Below are positions 34,395 to 44,102 of a DNA stretch of 64,000 bases, one piece after another. Position numbers and translations under genes: made by a program. The stretch covers positions 62,001 to 126,000 of the forward strand of contig CAMCXS010000005.1 in the NCBI GenBank assembly GCA_945883495.1, given 5' to 3'. The DNA comes from Akkermansia muciniphila (lineage in GTDB: Bacteria; Verrucomicrobiota; Verrucomicrobiia; Verrucomicrobiales; DEV007). The notes below the pieces were generated by a model. That model saw nothing but the letters and a program-made list of their open reading frames with translations, ran no database searches and was not told where the DNA came from. How positions within the stretch are numbered: position 1 is the first letter of the stretch; each line of letters begins with the position of its first letter.

Positions 34395-36053
34395 TCAATA
34401 GACGTCGCGCTGGTAACGCTTGTCTTTCTTCATCTGCTTCACGTAGTTCGCCGCCTCATCCGCGCTCATGCCGCCGTGGACGGCGATGAGATCGTGGAGG
34501 GCGTCATCGACGTCCTTTGCCATTTTTGAGGCGTCGCCGCAGACGTAGAAGTGAGCGCCGTCGGCCAGCCAGGACCAGACGTCCTTACCCTGTTTGGCGA
34601 GGAGGTGCTGGACGTAGACTTTTTCCCCTTGGTCGCGAGACCAAGCGAGGTCGAGCCGGGTGAGGAAACCGCTGGCGTGATAGGCCTCGAACTCCTCCTC
34701 GTAGAAGTAGTCGTGAGCGCGGTGCGGATTGCCGAAGAAGAGCCAGTTGCGGCCCGTGGCGCCGATTACTTCGCGTTCTTCGAGGAAGGCGCGGAAGGGC
34801 GCGATCCCGGTTCCGGGACCGACCATGATCATCGGGACGGTGGGATCGACCGGTGGCTTGAAGCCTTTGGCCGGTTGGACAAAGACGCCAGCGGTGTCGC
34901 CATCGGGCAGCCGGTCCGCGAGCAACGTCGAAGCCACGCCGAGCCGACGGCGGCCGCGGGACTGGTATTCCACGCGCGCCACGGTGAGGTGAACCTCGTC
35001 CGGGTGCTTCTTCAGGCTGGATGCGATCGAGTAGAGACGCGGATTCAGTTTGCCAAGGGCGGCGACCAACTCCTCGGCGGGATACTTCACCTTGGGGAAA
35101 GCGAGGAAGAGATCGATGAGTTCGCGGCCTTCGCACCAAGCCTGAAAATCCTTGTTCATCTCCGGGAGGAGCAGGTGCTTCAGGTAGAAGTCCTTGGCGC
35201 GTTCCGCGAAATCCTTGAGGAACTTCCGGGAGATGCCGGTGATCGCGTAACTGCCGATCAGGGCGCTGCGCAGCGAGGTCTCCTTGTGTTCCGGGGTGCG
35301 CACGGATTCTTCGCCCGAGCAGCCGGCGGCTTGCAGGAGTTCATCGACCAGCGCGGGATCGTTGCGCGGCACGAGGCCGAGAGCGTCCCCGACCTCGTAA
35401 GTCAGTCCAGATCCGGCCAAGCTGAATTCGAAGTGCCGGGTGTCTTTCGGGGAGCCGGGGCCGCAAAGGCGCTTGTGCACCAGCAGCGCGGAAGGGAAGG
35501 GATTCTTCTTGGAATACCCGTCCGGGATCTCTTCTTCCTCCTCCTCGGCGCCATTGGCGGCAGGGGCCTTGACCGGGACCAGCTTGGTCAGCTCCCCAGT
35601 GACGGAACTCCACCACGTCTGCGCAGGCTCTTCGAACTCGAGCGGGCAATCGGCCCGGGGCGCGAAACGTTGGGCGCCCAATTCCTCAAAACGGCGATCG
35701 AGGTTCTTCCCCATGCCGCAGAAGATCTGGTAATCGGTATCGCCCAGCCCGAGAACGGAGAAACGGAGATTTTCCAGGCGCGGCGCCTGAGCGGATTCGA
35801 GATGATTCCAGAACTCGACGGCATTGTCCGGCGGTTCGCCATCGCCCCAGGTGCTGGAGACCGCCAGCAGGTATTTCTCCCGGGTCAGGTCGACATCGCG
35901 GAATTTCGCCATATCGACGACTGGGGCTTCGTAGCCCAAGGCGGCGAGTTTGCGGCCAAAGTTCTTGGCGAGTTGTTCGGCGTTTCCGGATTGCGATCCA
36001 AACATCACAATCACTCGGGCGTGCCCGTTGTCCGGCTGGGTGTCGGTGTTCAC
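34395..36053 (-). CDS. Sulfite reductase flavoprotein-like (CysJ-type) diflavin reductase
   Basis: About 552 residues from a GTG at 36053, which has GAGAGAAG upstream; a longer ORF to 36143 adds an unlikely extension. Domains in order: flavodoxin FMN domain (MFGSQSGNAEQLA, SSTWGDGEPPDNA), a linker with a run of acidic residues, the connecting/FAD domain (LNPRLYSIASSLKKHP), and the NADP domain (GPGTGIAPFRAFLEER, FYVCGDASKMAKDVDD). It ends in an aromatic residue as CPR-type enzymes do. It passes electrons from NADPH to a heme partner, but no CysI hemoprotein gene is adjacent. The partner could be another reductase or P450-like protein elsewhere. Confidence 0.85.
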   Translation of the reverse strand: MNTDTQPDNGHARVIVMFGSQSGNAEQLAKNFGRKLAALGYEAPVVDMAKFRDVDLTREKYLLAVSSTWGDGEPPDNAVEFWNHLESAQAPRLENLRFSVLGLGDTDYQIFCGMGKNLDRRFEELGAQRFAPRADCPLEFEEPAQTWWSSVTGELTKLVPVKAPAANGAEEEEEEIPDGYSKKNPFPSALLVHKRLCGPGSPKDTRHFEFSLAGSGLTYEVGDALGLVPRNDPALVDELLQAAGCSGEESVRTPEHKETSLRSALIGSYAITGISRKFLKDFAERAKDFYLKHLLLPEMNKDFQAWCEGRELIDLFLAFPKVKYPAEELVAALGKLNPRLYSIASSLKKHPDEVHLTVARVEYQSRGRRRLGVASTLLADRLPDGDTAGVFVQPAKGFKPPVDPTVPMIMVGPGTGIAPFRAFLEEREVIGATGRNWLFFGNPHRAHDYFYEEEFEAYHASGFLTRLDLAWSRDQGEKVYVQHLLAKQGKDVWSWLADGAHFYVCGDASKMAKDVDDALHDLIAVHGGMSADEAANYVKQMKKDKRYQRDVY

Positions 36054-36225
36054 TTGTCTTCTCTCTCGATTCGGTGCGGCTCGATCCGCAAGATACGTTC
36101 CAAGGGCGGCGAAGATACCCGCGACGGGGAACCTTGCACCCAAGAAATGCCTTTCCCTTGCGAGAGTTGTTCTTTCGTGGAACCAAAGGGAAGGTTTGAA
36201 TACCTTCGGAAAGGGGGGCGGTCCA

Positions 36226-38709
36226 ATGGGTGCAATGAATCTCGAAGCTCTCGCGAGTCACCTGGAGCTTCCCGACCTGTGGCAACAGGAGGCGGTCCGG
36301 GCCCTCAAAGCCGGACGCGACGTGGTTCTCGGTGCTCCCACCGGCGCGGGCAAAACCTTCGTCTTTGAACTGCTCGTGAAGTCCGGCGCCCTCCGCGGTC
36401 AAGCGATCTACACCGTGCCGACCCGCGCCCTGGCCAATGACAAGTGGCGGTCGTGGAAAGCGGAAGGCTGGCGCGTCGGAATCGCCACTGGTGACCTCGC
36501 CGTCGATACCGATGCCCCGGTCGTGGTCGCCACCTTGGAAACCCAGCGCGAACGATTTCTCTCCGGCGAAGGGCCGCGACTCCTCGTCATCGACGAATAC
36601 CAGATGATCGGCGATGCCCGGCGCGGGTTGAACTACGAGCTCGCCATCGTCCTTTCTCCGCCCTCGACGCAGCTTCTCCTCATGAGCGGTTCGGTGGCGA
36701 ATGGGAACGACATCGCCGCCTGGATGCGCGGGTTGGGGCGCGACGTGGCGCTGGTGGAACACAAGGAACGGCCGGTGCCACTTGAAGACATCCCGGTGCA
36801 AAGCCTGACCCGGGCTGCGCCGAGCTCGATCAAAGGGTTTTGGCCTCGCGTCGCCGTTTCCGTCCTGATGAGCGATTGCGCGCCGCTGCTCATCTTTGCC
36901 CCGCAACGCAAGGCGGCGGAAAAAATCGCCCGGCAGATCAGCACGGCCCTGCCGCAGGGCAAACCGGTGCCGCTTTCCGCGGCTCAAGAGGCTGCCCTCG
37001 GTCCGCAACTGGCGAAGATGGTGCGGAACCGCGTGGCCTATCACCACAGTGGACTCACCTTTGCGCAGCGCGCTGGCATCATTGAGCCACTGGCCAAATC
37101 TGGACAGCTCCGTGTCATCGTGGCCACGACGGGGCTGGCCGCGGGGATCAACTTCTCCGTCCGCTCCGTGCTGGTGTCCGACACCCAATACCAGGACGGC
37201 GTGTTCCAACGCGAGCTGACGCCGGATGAGCTGTTGCAAATGTACGGACGAGCCGGGCGTCGTGGCCTGGATGAAGTGGGCTACGCGCTCTGCATCGAAA
37301 ATGGCCCCCGCCTCAGCGATGCCCGGCCCAAGATCCTGCGTCGCGCCAGCCGGGTGGATTGGCCTACGCTCCTCCGCGTCATGGAAGCGGCCGGAAGGCG
37401 AGGGGAGTCCCCATTCCAAGCGGCGGCGGAATTGACCGAACGTCTTTTCTCTCCCCGAGCCATCGGTCTTGGATTCACCGCGGAAGAACGGCCGGAGTTG
37501 GCCGATGCCCTGCCGCTTTCGGGCCAGGCTCTGTTCGGAATCGATCCCGGTTACCGGGAAATCCTCAACGCCGCGGGCGAGTGGGAACGGGAATCGCCGG
37601 ATGCCGCGGGCACGGTGGAGCTGCGTTCGGCATTGGCTTGGACCGGCAAACGCGGTTGGCAACCTGCCTTACGCACCGGGCAATACATGCAAGAACGCGC
37701 TCGGCCGATCGGACGGCTCTGCAAGATCCCGGAAAGCGACGGTTCGATTTATGGCGCGGAGATCCAATTGGCGCGGCTCGACGAAGCCGGCAAAGCGTGC
37801 CTCACCAAACGGTGGCGCTCGGTCGCTCCGCCGCGGCGACGGCTGGAGTCGTTCGATCCCGCGGACCTCATTCCTTGGGTGACGAATGCCGTGCAAGAGC
37901 TAGCCGCTGGAGCCACGTTGCGCGATCTCACGGTGCGCGACGGCTTTCTCCACGCCATCGTCGATCTGGGCGGGCTCAAGGTGCCGGCCTGCCGCGACCG
38001 TTCCGGCGCCTGGTTGATCGATCCCGAACGGCGGTCCGTCCGCGTGCGGTTCGATACCGGGTATGTCGATGAAATCTCCGGGGAAGCGATCGAGCCGCAA
38101 CCCGGTTCCGCGGCGCATGCTTGGCGCCAACTGGGATTGATCGAGGCCAATGGCCGGCCCACCTTGCGCGGGCAGATCTTCAGTTATTTCCATCAAGGCG
38201 AGGGCTTGGCGATCGCGGCGGCCTTGGAGGACGAGACCTATCCCGTGGACGACATCGTCGCTCACCTCGTGAACCTGCGCGCGGGGCACCGGTTTGAGTC
38301 CGACGCGATGCAGGACACGCCGAGCGAACGCCTCGGTCTCGCCTGCCGCCAAGCCTACGGCACCGCGGAATTCCCCGGTTACCTGCGGCTCGGCGTGCCC
38401 GCCACCTACGGCGAAGGCGCGGCGGAAGTCGTCGCGGAATTTCTCGCGGGTCGTCACCGGGACCGGGACGAGGAACGCAGCGAGTTCGGCCGTGGCGACG
38501 TGGAACGAGCCTTGGTCGAGTGGCTCAGCCTGCTGCGCCACATCGCCCACGCACCAGATGCGCCGAGCGCGCGCTGGAATGAGTTGCGCCAAGCCGCCGC
38601 CACAGTCGCCAACCGGCATCAACCTCGGCAGAAGTCGATGCTGCAACTGCCCGAGTTCGAAGCCCATTTTCTGCGGCAGCCGGTGCAGCACCGGTTGAGC
38701 CGGGTGTGA
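36226..38709 (+). CDS. Ski2-like DExH helicase
   Basis: 827 residues from ATG 36226, preceded by AAGGGGGG; longer in-frame starts from 35950 run over the divergent flavoprotein gene and are unlikely. SF2 motifs: Walker A LGAPTGAGKTFVFELL, motif Ia VPTRALANDKWR, DEYQ-type motif II (LLVIDEYQMIGD), motif III LMSGSVAN, and VATTGLAAGINFSVRSV and LLQMYGRAGRRG for V and VI. The Ski2/Mtr4/Hel308 class is indicated by the late AGRRG box. The C-terminal ~400 residues are unusual, and no known domain is recognised. Probably acts on RNA or DNA repair intermediates. Confidence 0.88.
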   Translation: MGAMNLEALASHLELPDLWQQEAVRALKAGRDVVLGAPTGAGKTFVFELLVKSGALRGQAIYTVPTRALANDKWRSWKAEGWRVGIATGDLAVDTDAPVVVATLETQRERFLSGEGPRLLVIDEYQMIGDARRGLNYELAIVLSPPSTQLLLMSGSVANGNDIAAWMRGLGRDVALVEHKERPVPLEDIPVQSLTRAAPSSIKGFWPRVAVSVLMSDCAPLLIFAPQRKAAEKIARQISTALPQGKPVPLSAAQEAALGPQLAKMVRNRVAYHHSGLTFAQRAGIIEPLAKSGQLRVIVATTGLAAGINFSVRSVLVSDTQYQDGVFQRELTPDELLQMYGRAGRRGLDEVGYALCIENGPRLSDARPKILRRASRVDWPTLLRVMEAAGRRGESPFQAAAELTERLFSPRAIGLGFTAEERPELADALPLSGQALFGIDPGYREILNAAGEWERESPDAAGTVELRSALAWTGKRGWQPALRTGQYMQERARPIGRLCKIPESDGSIYGAEIQLARLDEAGKACLTKRWRSVAPPRRRLESFDPADLIPWVTNAVQELAAGATLRDLTVRDGFLHAIVDLGGLKVPACRDRSGAWLIDPERRSVRVRFDTGYVDEISGEAIEPQPGSAAHAWRQLGLIEANGRPTLRGQIFSYFHQGEGLAIAAALEDETYPVDDIVAHLVNLRAGHRFESDAMQDTPSERLGLACRQAYGTAEFPGYLRLGVPATYGEGAAEVVAEFLAGRHRDRDEERSEFGRGDVERALVEWLSLLRHIAHAPDAPSARWNELRQAAATVANRHQPRQKSMLQLPEFEAHFLRQPVQHRLSRV

Positions 38710-38733
38710 GATCGGATTGCGATCGAACGGCCC

Positions 38734-38856
38734 GCTCGTGCTCGTGCTCGATTTTCGAGTTTTGAACCGGATCGTTCTTTGGCGATACAGCGCGAAGGGG
38801 ATCAACGATGTTTCGATTACGAGCACGAGCACCGCTTCGCTGAGCACGAGCACGAG
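38734..38856. repeat. Inverted-repeat element with CGAGCA arms, copy A
   Basis: The left arm reads GCTCGTGCTCGTGCTCG, the right arm its complement. The roughly 90-base middle carries the conserved TTGGCGATACAGCGCGAAG stretch and a CGATTACGAG junction. Non-coding in all frames for its full length in sense. Confidence 0.8.
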
Positions 38857-38995
38857 ATCGGTGCTGCCACTACGTAGGACGGGCATTCCTGCCTGTCCCG
38901 AGCCAGCGTCGGCGATGTGATCTCCGGCGGTAAATCGAGGAGGCCAGACACGAATGTCCGGCCTACGGCACGCCTGGGCCCTCGCAGGCGGAATC
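38857..38995. repeat. REP-like palindromes
   Basis: Two short palindromic units. The first (near 38873) is a GGACGGGCA-TTCC-TGCCTGTCC type. The second (near 38941) is a GGCCAGACA-CGAA-TGTCCGGCC type. Both recur after every nearby element copy. Confidence 0.8.
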
Positions 38996-39152
<157 letters not shown>

Positions 39153-39448
39153 ATCGGGGCTGCCATCAACCATCAACAATCAACCATCAACTACGTAGGA
39201 CGGGCATTCCTGCCTGTCCCGAGCCAGCGTCGGCGCCCTCTTCACCGGGCAACGGCCGACTGAAGTCGATTCCGAGCACCGCTTGGCTGAGCACGAGCAC
39301 GAGCACGAGCACGAGATCGGGGCTGCCATCAACCATCAACCATCAACCATCAACCACGTAGGACAGGCATTCCTGCCTGTCCCGAGCGGCCGTCGGCGAT
39401 GTTTCGGGCAGACAGAAATGTCCGCCCTACCAGGCGAGTGGCGCCGCG
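39153..39448. repeat. Mixed repeats: 9-bp satellites, REP palindromes, partial element
   Basis: It contains two runs of a CATCAACAATCAAC-type short satellite, two of the GGACGGGCA-TTCC palindromes (near 39197 and 39359), a partial element arm (about 39265-39320) and a GGGCAGACA-type palindrome (near 39408). No open frame with gene-like features. Confidence 0.75.
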
Positions 39449-41188
39449 TTACTCCTTCACCACCGGCAAGCGGTAACAAGCCGCTTCCTCCGCGTTGCGC
39501 ACAAACAGCCGGTCACCCACGATGGCGGGGTGGTTCCAGGTTTTGCCTTCGAGCAGCGGGACGTTCGCCAGTTCCTCGTGCGCCTCGGACGTGGCGCGGA
39601 GGAGGACGCCTTCGCCGCGCTCGCCCATTACGAAGAGCAGCCCGGAATCGGCGAGCAGGAGGACTTGTCCTTTGCCATAGCGACCGCCTTTCCAGGCGCG
39701 TTCACCGGTCGCGAGATTGATGCAGGTGAAAATACTGCTATCGAACCCGTAGGCGTGCCCTTCGTAGAGCACGAAGTCGTTGAAGTCCGGCTTGAGATAG
39801 CGGGAGGTCCAGACTTCTTCCGCGGTGAGGGCATCGCCATTGCGGGCCAGGCGGATCAATCGGGTGCCGGCGCCCATCCCCGTGGGAAGGAGGACGGTGT
39901 CCGCGGAGGCGAACTGCGGTTGCAGGGCGCGGTGATCCGTGTGTTTCCAAGCGTAGGAGAACCGGACGGCGCCAGTGGCCGGGCTCAGGAACTCCAACCC
40001 CAGGTTCGAGAGCATCAGCACGAATTCTTCCTCCCCATATTTCGCGAGCTGCGGCGAGGAATAACTGTCGTCCCCGCCCGGAGCGGACCAACGCGGTTCG
40101 CCGGTGGCGACGTCGAAGGCGAGCGTCGCTTTGTCGCCTGCCCCTCCGGCGTGGACGATCACGACGTCCCCGGTGACCAGGGGGGAGCTGCTGAAGCCCC
40201 ACATCGGCGGTTGGCGGCCGGCAATTTCCCCGATGTTGCGCTCCCAAAGCATCGCGCCGTCCTTTGGATTCAGGCAACGCAGGATCCCCGTCGCGCCCTG
40301 GGCATAGAGCCGTCCCCCGGCCAGCGTGGGCGTGGCGCGCGGTCCGGGGCCGCCGAGGGGATCGTCAAGCCGGGCTTCCCAAGCGCTAGTCCACACCTGG
40401 GCGCCGGTCTCCGCCGAGTAACAGACAATCATTTCCTGCGGGCCGCGTTGTTCCTGGGTGAAGAGGAGGCCGCCTTGATGCGCAAACGAGGACCAGCCGG
40501 GACCCACCGGAATCTTCCAGAGAAGCTGCGGAGGCGTGGCCGCCCAATCCGAGGAAAACTTGAGACCGGTTTGCCGGCTGTCCCGCGCCGCGCCGCGGAA
40601 GCCGGGCCACTCGGAAGGGGATTCGTCAGCCGTGGCCTGTGCGCTCGCCTTGGCCGGGGCTGCGGCCGACGTCAGAAGCTTCTCCTCGACCGATTGGCTC
40701 CAGCGCCAGGTGAGCTCTTGTTTGAAGTTCCCCCACAAGCCCTCGGTCCGCGCCATCAGGGCAAGCAGCAGGACCACCAACGCCGCGCCCAAACCCACCG
40801 CCGTGCGACGCGCGGAAAGGAATCGATCCGCCAGACAAACCCCAACCACGAACAACGACGTGGCTCCCGGAAAGACGATCACGATGATCGCAGGGCCGTG
40901 CATCGATGGGTGCATCGCGAGAATCGCCAAGACCAGTCCGAGGAGGAGGCACCCGAAGCCGATGAGCTTCTCCCGGACCGTGGCCCGGCTGGCGGCCAGC
41001 CACCAGATCAAGAGAACGATCGAGCACAGCGCCGGACCAAACGCCGACACCATCCAGATCCACGCCGGTCCGTCCTCGATCGACCTGGCCACCATGGGCA
41101 CCAGGATCATGATCGCAATCAAGGCGGCAGCCGGCCAGACACGCAGGGGACGGCGGGGAGACGTGGAGGCGAGGGATGAATCGTTCAC
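39449..41188 (-). CDS. PQQ-binding-like beta-propeller membrane protein
   Basis: 579 residues. The first ~165 residues hold five membrane helices. A linker follows, then a beta-propeller of PQQ-like repeats with W-motif blades (PPQLLWKIPVGPGWSSFAHQ, ETGAQVWTSAWEARLDDPLG, DGAMLWERNIGEIAG, ATGEPRWSAPGGDD, ATGERAWKGGRYGKG). Similar proteins occur widely in PVC bacteria, often without bound PQQ. The propeller should face the periplasm. Role unknown; perhaps a scaffold or dehydrogenase-like sensor. Confidence 0.8.
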   Translation of the reverse strand: MNDSSLASTSPRRPLRVWPAAALIAIMILVPMVARSIEDGPAWIWMVSAFGPALCSIVLLIWWLAASRATVREKLIGFGCLLLGLVLAILAMHPSMHGPAIIVIVFPGATSLFVVGVCLADRFLSARRTAVGLGAALVVLLLALMARTEGLWGNFKQELTWRWSQSVEEKLLTSAAAPAKASAQATADESPSEWPGFRGAARDSRQTGLKFSSDWAATPPQLLWKIPVGPGWSSFAHQGGLLFTQEQRGPQEMIVCYSAETGAQVWTSAWEARLDDPLGGPGPRATPTLAGGRLYAQGATGILRCLNPKDGAMLWERNIGEIAGRQPPMWGFSSSPLVTGDVVIVHAGGAGDKATLAFDVATGEPRWSAPGGDDSYSSPQLAKYGEEEFVLMLSNLGLEFLSPATGAVRFSYAWKHTDHRALQPQFASADTVLLPTGMGAGTRLIRLARNGDALTAEEVWTSRYLKPDFNDFVLYEGHAYGFDSSIFTCINLATGERAWKGGRYGKGQVLLLADSGLLFVMGERGEGVLLRATSEAHEELANVPLLEGKTWNHPAIVGDRLFVRNAEEAACYRLPVVKE

Positions 41189-41361
41189 GGTGCAAGATTG
41201 GGCGCGGTGCCCGCCTCCACCTTACGAATCACCATCCTTCGCTGGCAAAAAAAATCGCCCGTGACGGCCAAGCCTGAAGGGCTTGCGAACTCCAGCCCAG
41301 GGTTTGCCGGACACGACGATGGTTCAACCCCGAAGGTGGTTGCGGAGACCTACGGTGGCGC
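41189..41361. other. Intergenic stretch, no gene seen
   Basis: It contains a CAACCCCGAAGGTGGTTG-type imperfect palindrome near 41324 and otherwise no supported feature. A divergent promoter for the propeller gene would lie at its start. Confidence 0.6.
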
Positions 41362-41476
<115 letters not shown>

Positions 41477-41640
41477 ATCGGGGCTGCCATCAACCATCAA
41501 CCATCAACCATCAACTACGTAGGACGGGCATTCCTGCCTGTCCCGAGCCAGCGTCGGCGATGTAATCTCCGGCGGTAAATCGAGGAGGCCAGACACGAAT
41601 GTCCGGCCTACGGCACGCCTGTGCCCTCGCAGGCGGAATG
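41477..41640. repeat. CATCAAC satellite and REP-like palindromes
   Basis: Three CATCAACCA-type repeats (about 41488-41515) are followed by the GGACGGGCA-TTCC palindrome (near 41522) and the GGCCAGACA-CGAA palindrome (near 41588), the same order as after copies B and E. Confidence 0.8.
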
Positions 41641-41740
41641 CTCGTAATCGATTTTCGAGCTTTAATCGGATCGTTCTTTGATGATACAGCGCGAACGGAA
41701 TCAACGATGTTTCGATTACGAGCACGAGCACGAGCACGAG
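41641..41740. repeat. Inverted-repeat element with CGAGCA arms, copy E
   Basis: The shortest full copy: left arm CTCGTAATCG, right arm CGATTACGAGCACGAGCACG, with the usual middle. Confidence 0.8.
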
Positions 41741-42060
41741 ATCGGGGCTGCCATCAACCATCAACCATCAACCATCAACTACGTAGGACGGGCATTCCTG
41801 CCTGTCCCGAGCCAGCGTCGGCGATGTGATCTCCGGCGGTAAATCGAGGTGGCCAGACACGAATGTCCGGCCTACGACAGTTACCAAACGAGAACTCCCG
41901 GTGAAACGGTCAGCTCATGCCGCGCCGCAAACCCATGACGTTGTGGATTCGCCCGGAGAAACGGGGGAAGCAGGTGCCCATCTTGTTCTAGAACAACCCG
42001 GCCACGGTCATCCCCACTCCGGTGAGGGGATTCTTGCCAGGTCGTCCGTGAACGAGTAAG
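41741..42060. repeat. CATCAAC satellite, REP palindromes and unassigned DNA
   Basis: Satellites at about 41754-41778 and the two palindromes (near 41786 and 41852) repeat the series. The final 180 bases before the VapB gene show no gene and no recognised signal. Confidence 0.65.
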
Positions 42061-42297
42061 ATGATCGTTCGTATGCCGGAGATTTCGTTGGTGGAGGTTG
42101 AAAGTCGTCTGCACGTCGTGGAACTCGGCCTGCAGGAACTGCGAGCCCGGGTCGCCGGCGGTGTTCCTTCCACGGCAAATTGGCTCGACGTTGTTTCGGG
42201 TTCCATGAGTGACATTCCCGAAGAGACTTATCGCGAAATCATGGCGGCGGGCCGGGCCATTGTCGCCGGTGAAGCGGATCTGCGGGAAGACCTGTGA
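42061..42297 (+). CDS. VapB-like antitoxin partner
   Basis: 78 residues, acidic at the end (EADLREDL). Central part VPSTANWLDVVSGSMSDIP. It does not show a clear AbrB or ribbon-helix-helix motif, but the position directly before a PIN toxin with a four-base overlap is that of an antitoxin. It would bind and neutralise the PIN protein and may bind its own promoter. Confidence 0.65.
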   Translation: MIVRMPEISLVEVESRLHVVELGLQELRARVAGGVPSTANWLDVVSGSMSDIPEETYREIMAAGRAIVAGEADLREDL

Positions 42298-42731
42298 CCT
42301 ATCTCCTCGACACGGATCACTTCTCGATCTTGCAAAGGCGGTCAGGCCCGGAGTTCCAGAATCTTGCGACAAGAATGGGGGCGCATACCCCGGCGGATTT
42401 TGCGCTCTCGATCGTTACCTTTCACGAGCAGGTCATTGGCGCTCATGCATGGATTCAAGGTGCGAAGAATCCGCGTCAGGTCGTAGAAGGTTACGCTTTC
42501 CTGGATCGCGCATTCTTGGACTACGGCCGGTTTACGGTTCTGCGCTTTGATGAAGAAGCTCTGAGCGTGTTCTCAGGCTTTGGAGGTGGGCTTCGGGTCA
42601 ATGTCAGAGACTTGCGGATCGCGGCCATCGCCATCGCGAACGGTCTCATTCTACTGACGAGGAATCGCGTCCACTTTGAGCGCGTACCGGGATTGAGGTT
42701 TGAAGATTGGGCCGTTGGCGGAGAGGGTTGA
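42294..42731 (+). CDS. VapC-family PIN-domain toxin
   Basis: 145 residues. It begins TYLLDTDHFSILQ with the first acidic site, has a glutamate in FHEQVIGA and ends with RDLRIAAIAIANGLILLTRNRVHFERVPG, the classical VapC C-terminus, whose R-D-L position carries acidic metal ligands. PIN toxins cleave RNA, often tRNA or rRNA. The GTG start overlaps the antitoxin stop. The pair stands alone between repeats. Confidence 0.88.
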   Translation: MTYLLDTDHFSILQRRSGPEFQNLATRMGAHTPADFALSIVTFHEQVIGAHAWIQGAKNPRQVVEGYAFLDRAFLDYGRFTVLRFDEEALSVFSGFGGGLRVNVRDLRIAAIAIANGLILLTRNRVHFERVPGLRFEDWAVGGEG

Positions 42732-43113
42732 GTCCAGGCCAGCGACAGCAGGACGGGAACCGGGGGCCGGAGTGGGCGACGAACGCTTCCCGGTGGATCG
42801 GGCGGCGTTAGCGGAGATCGTTGACGACGATGGATGACATCCATGAGTCCATGAGTCCCGGAGGGACGATGGGAAGGGGCGACGTCTCTTTTTTCCCCTG
42901 CGTAGGATGGGCATTCCTGCCCGTCCGTGATCATCTGGATGGAGGAGGCCAGACACGAATGTCCGGCCTACGGCCGCTTCGCTGATCACGAATCATGATT
43001 CCCAATATCCGTGTAGATCTGCGCGATCCGTGGTTTGAGAAACGCTTGTTTGGGGAACCACGCATTTCACGGATTGGCACGGATAGGAATGCGCCTCATC
43101 CACTAGGCGGAAT
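42732..43113. other. Intergenic DNA with one set of REP palindromes
   Basis: A variant of the two palindromes is seen near 42907 and 42950. From 43000 to 43060 the DNA resembles a degraded gene end without a supported frame. No gene is called. Confidence 0.5.
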
Positions 43114-43232
43114 CCTCGTGCTCGTGCTCGTAATCGTGCTCGATTTTCGAGTTTGAATCGGATCGTTCTTTGGCGATACACCGCGAACGGGATCAACGAT
43201 GTTTCGATTACGAGCACGAGCACGAGCACGAG
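43114..43232. repeat. Inverted-repeat element with CGAGCA arms, copy F
   Basis: The left arm is CTCGTGCTCGTGCTCGTAAT, the right arm is built from four hexamers. The middle has the TCGAGTTTGAATCGGATCGT stretch seen in copy B. Confidence 0.85.
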
Positions 43233-43460
43233 ATCGGGGCTGCCATCAACCATCAACAATCAACCATCAACTACGTAGGACGGGCATTCCTGCCTGTCCC
43301 GAGCCAGCGTCGGCGATGTGATCTCCGGCGGTAAATCGAGGAGGCCAGACAAGAATGTCCGGCCTACGGCACGCCTGGGCCCTCGCGAGATCTGGGCTGC
43401 CATCAACCATCAACCATCAACCATCAACTACGTAGCGACGGGCATTCCTGCCTGTCCCGC
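43233..43460. repeat. CATCAAC satellite and REP-like palindromes
   Basis: Satellites at about 43246-43272 and 43402-43430, with palindromes near 43278, 43343 and 43438. The order is as after copies B, D and E. Confidence 0.75.
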
Positions 43461-43768
43461 AGCGGACCGGAACCTGCCGTCGGCTTGGGCTGGGCGGACC
43501 ACTTGCTCTCCACGGATCGCCGGGGCGGCGAAGCGCGATGGCAACGTGCCGCCGGAATGCGCGATGTTGCATTGGTTCCGTGCCAATGCGGATCGGACGT
43601 TCTCCGCAAAAATATCCGCCGTGGCAAATCCGGCTCGAGACAAAACATTTCGACACAAGGTCGAGCCGGAATTTCCGTTCGCATTCGTGCGATGTTTCAG
43701 GCCTGGACCGGGCGTGGCCTGGGACTTGGTGGCGCCGGAAACTCTCGGGCCGGAGATGCATGGTGGGT

Positions 43769-43880
43769 TTTGCGAAGCAAAAACGCCACGATCAAAATTG
43801 GACTGTCCCTTTTGCGAAGCAAAAACGCCACGGGCAGAATGCGATTGTCCCTTTTGCGAAGCGCAAACGCTCGGGGCAGC
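43769..43880. repeat. Three 42-bp hairpin repeats
   Basis: TTTTGCGAAGCAAAA hairpins start at 43769, 43811 and, mutated, at 43853, each followed by an ACGCCACG-like tail. The period is 42 bases. The flanking region 43461-44102 has ORFs but none with family features. Confidence 0.8.
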
Positions 43881-44102
43881 GCGGATTGCGACAAAACCAG
43901 CGCGCCAACTCGCCGCCCCATTCCGGCTCGCGCGAAACCCGGCAAAAGAACGGCCGTGCGCAATTTGGCTTTCTCACGGGTGATTTGACCAAGTCAAAAG
44001 CCGGATCTGGCCTCTCAAGTGTGATTGCTTCCAGCGTGACGGCCAGGCACGGCTCGACATTTTCACCAAAAATCATTTGCTCGCGTTGACAAGTGTTAGA
44101 AT

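Noticed and set aside
35950-36225. N-terminal extension of the helicase
   Set aside because: It would overlap the divergent flavoprotein gene; ATG 36226 has a good ribosome-binding site and directly precedes the conserved part.
35686-37662. 658-residue minus-strand ORF
   Set aside because: It overlaps both the flavoprotein and helicase genes and has arginine- and histidine-rich composition without any motif.
44090-44100. GTTAGAA core-like sequence before the gene at 44103
   Set aside because: No complementary left end is found upstream, so it is probably chance.
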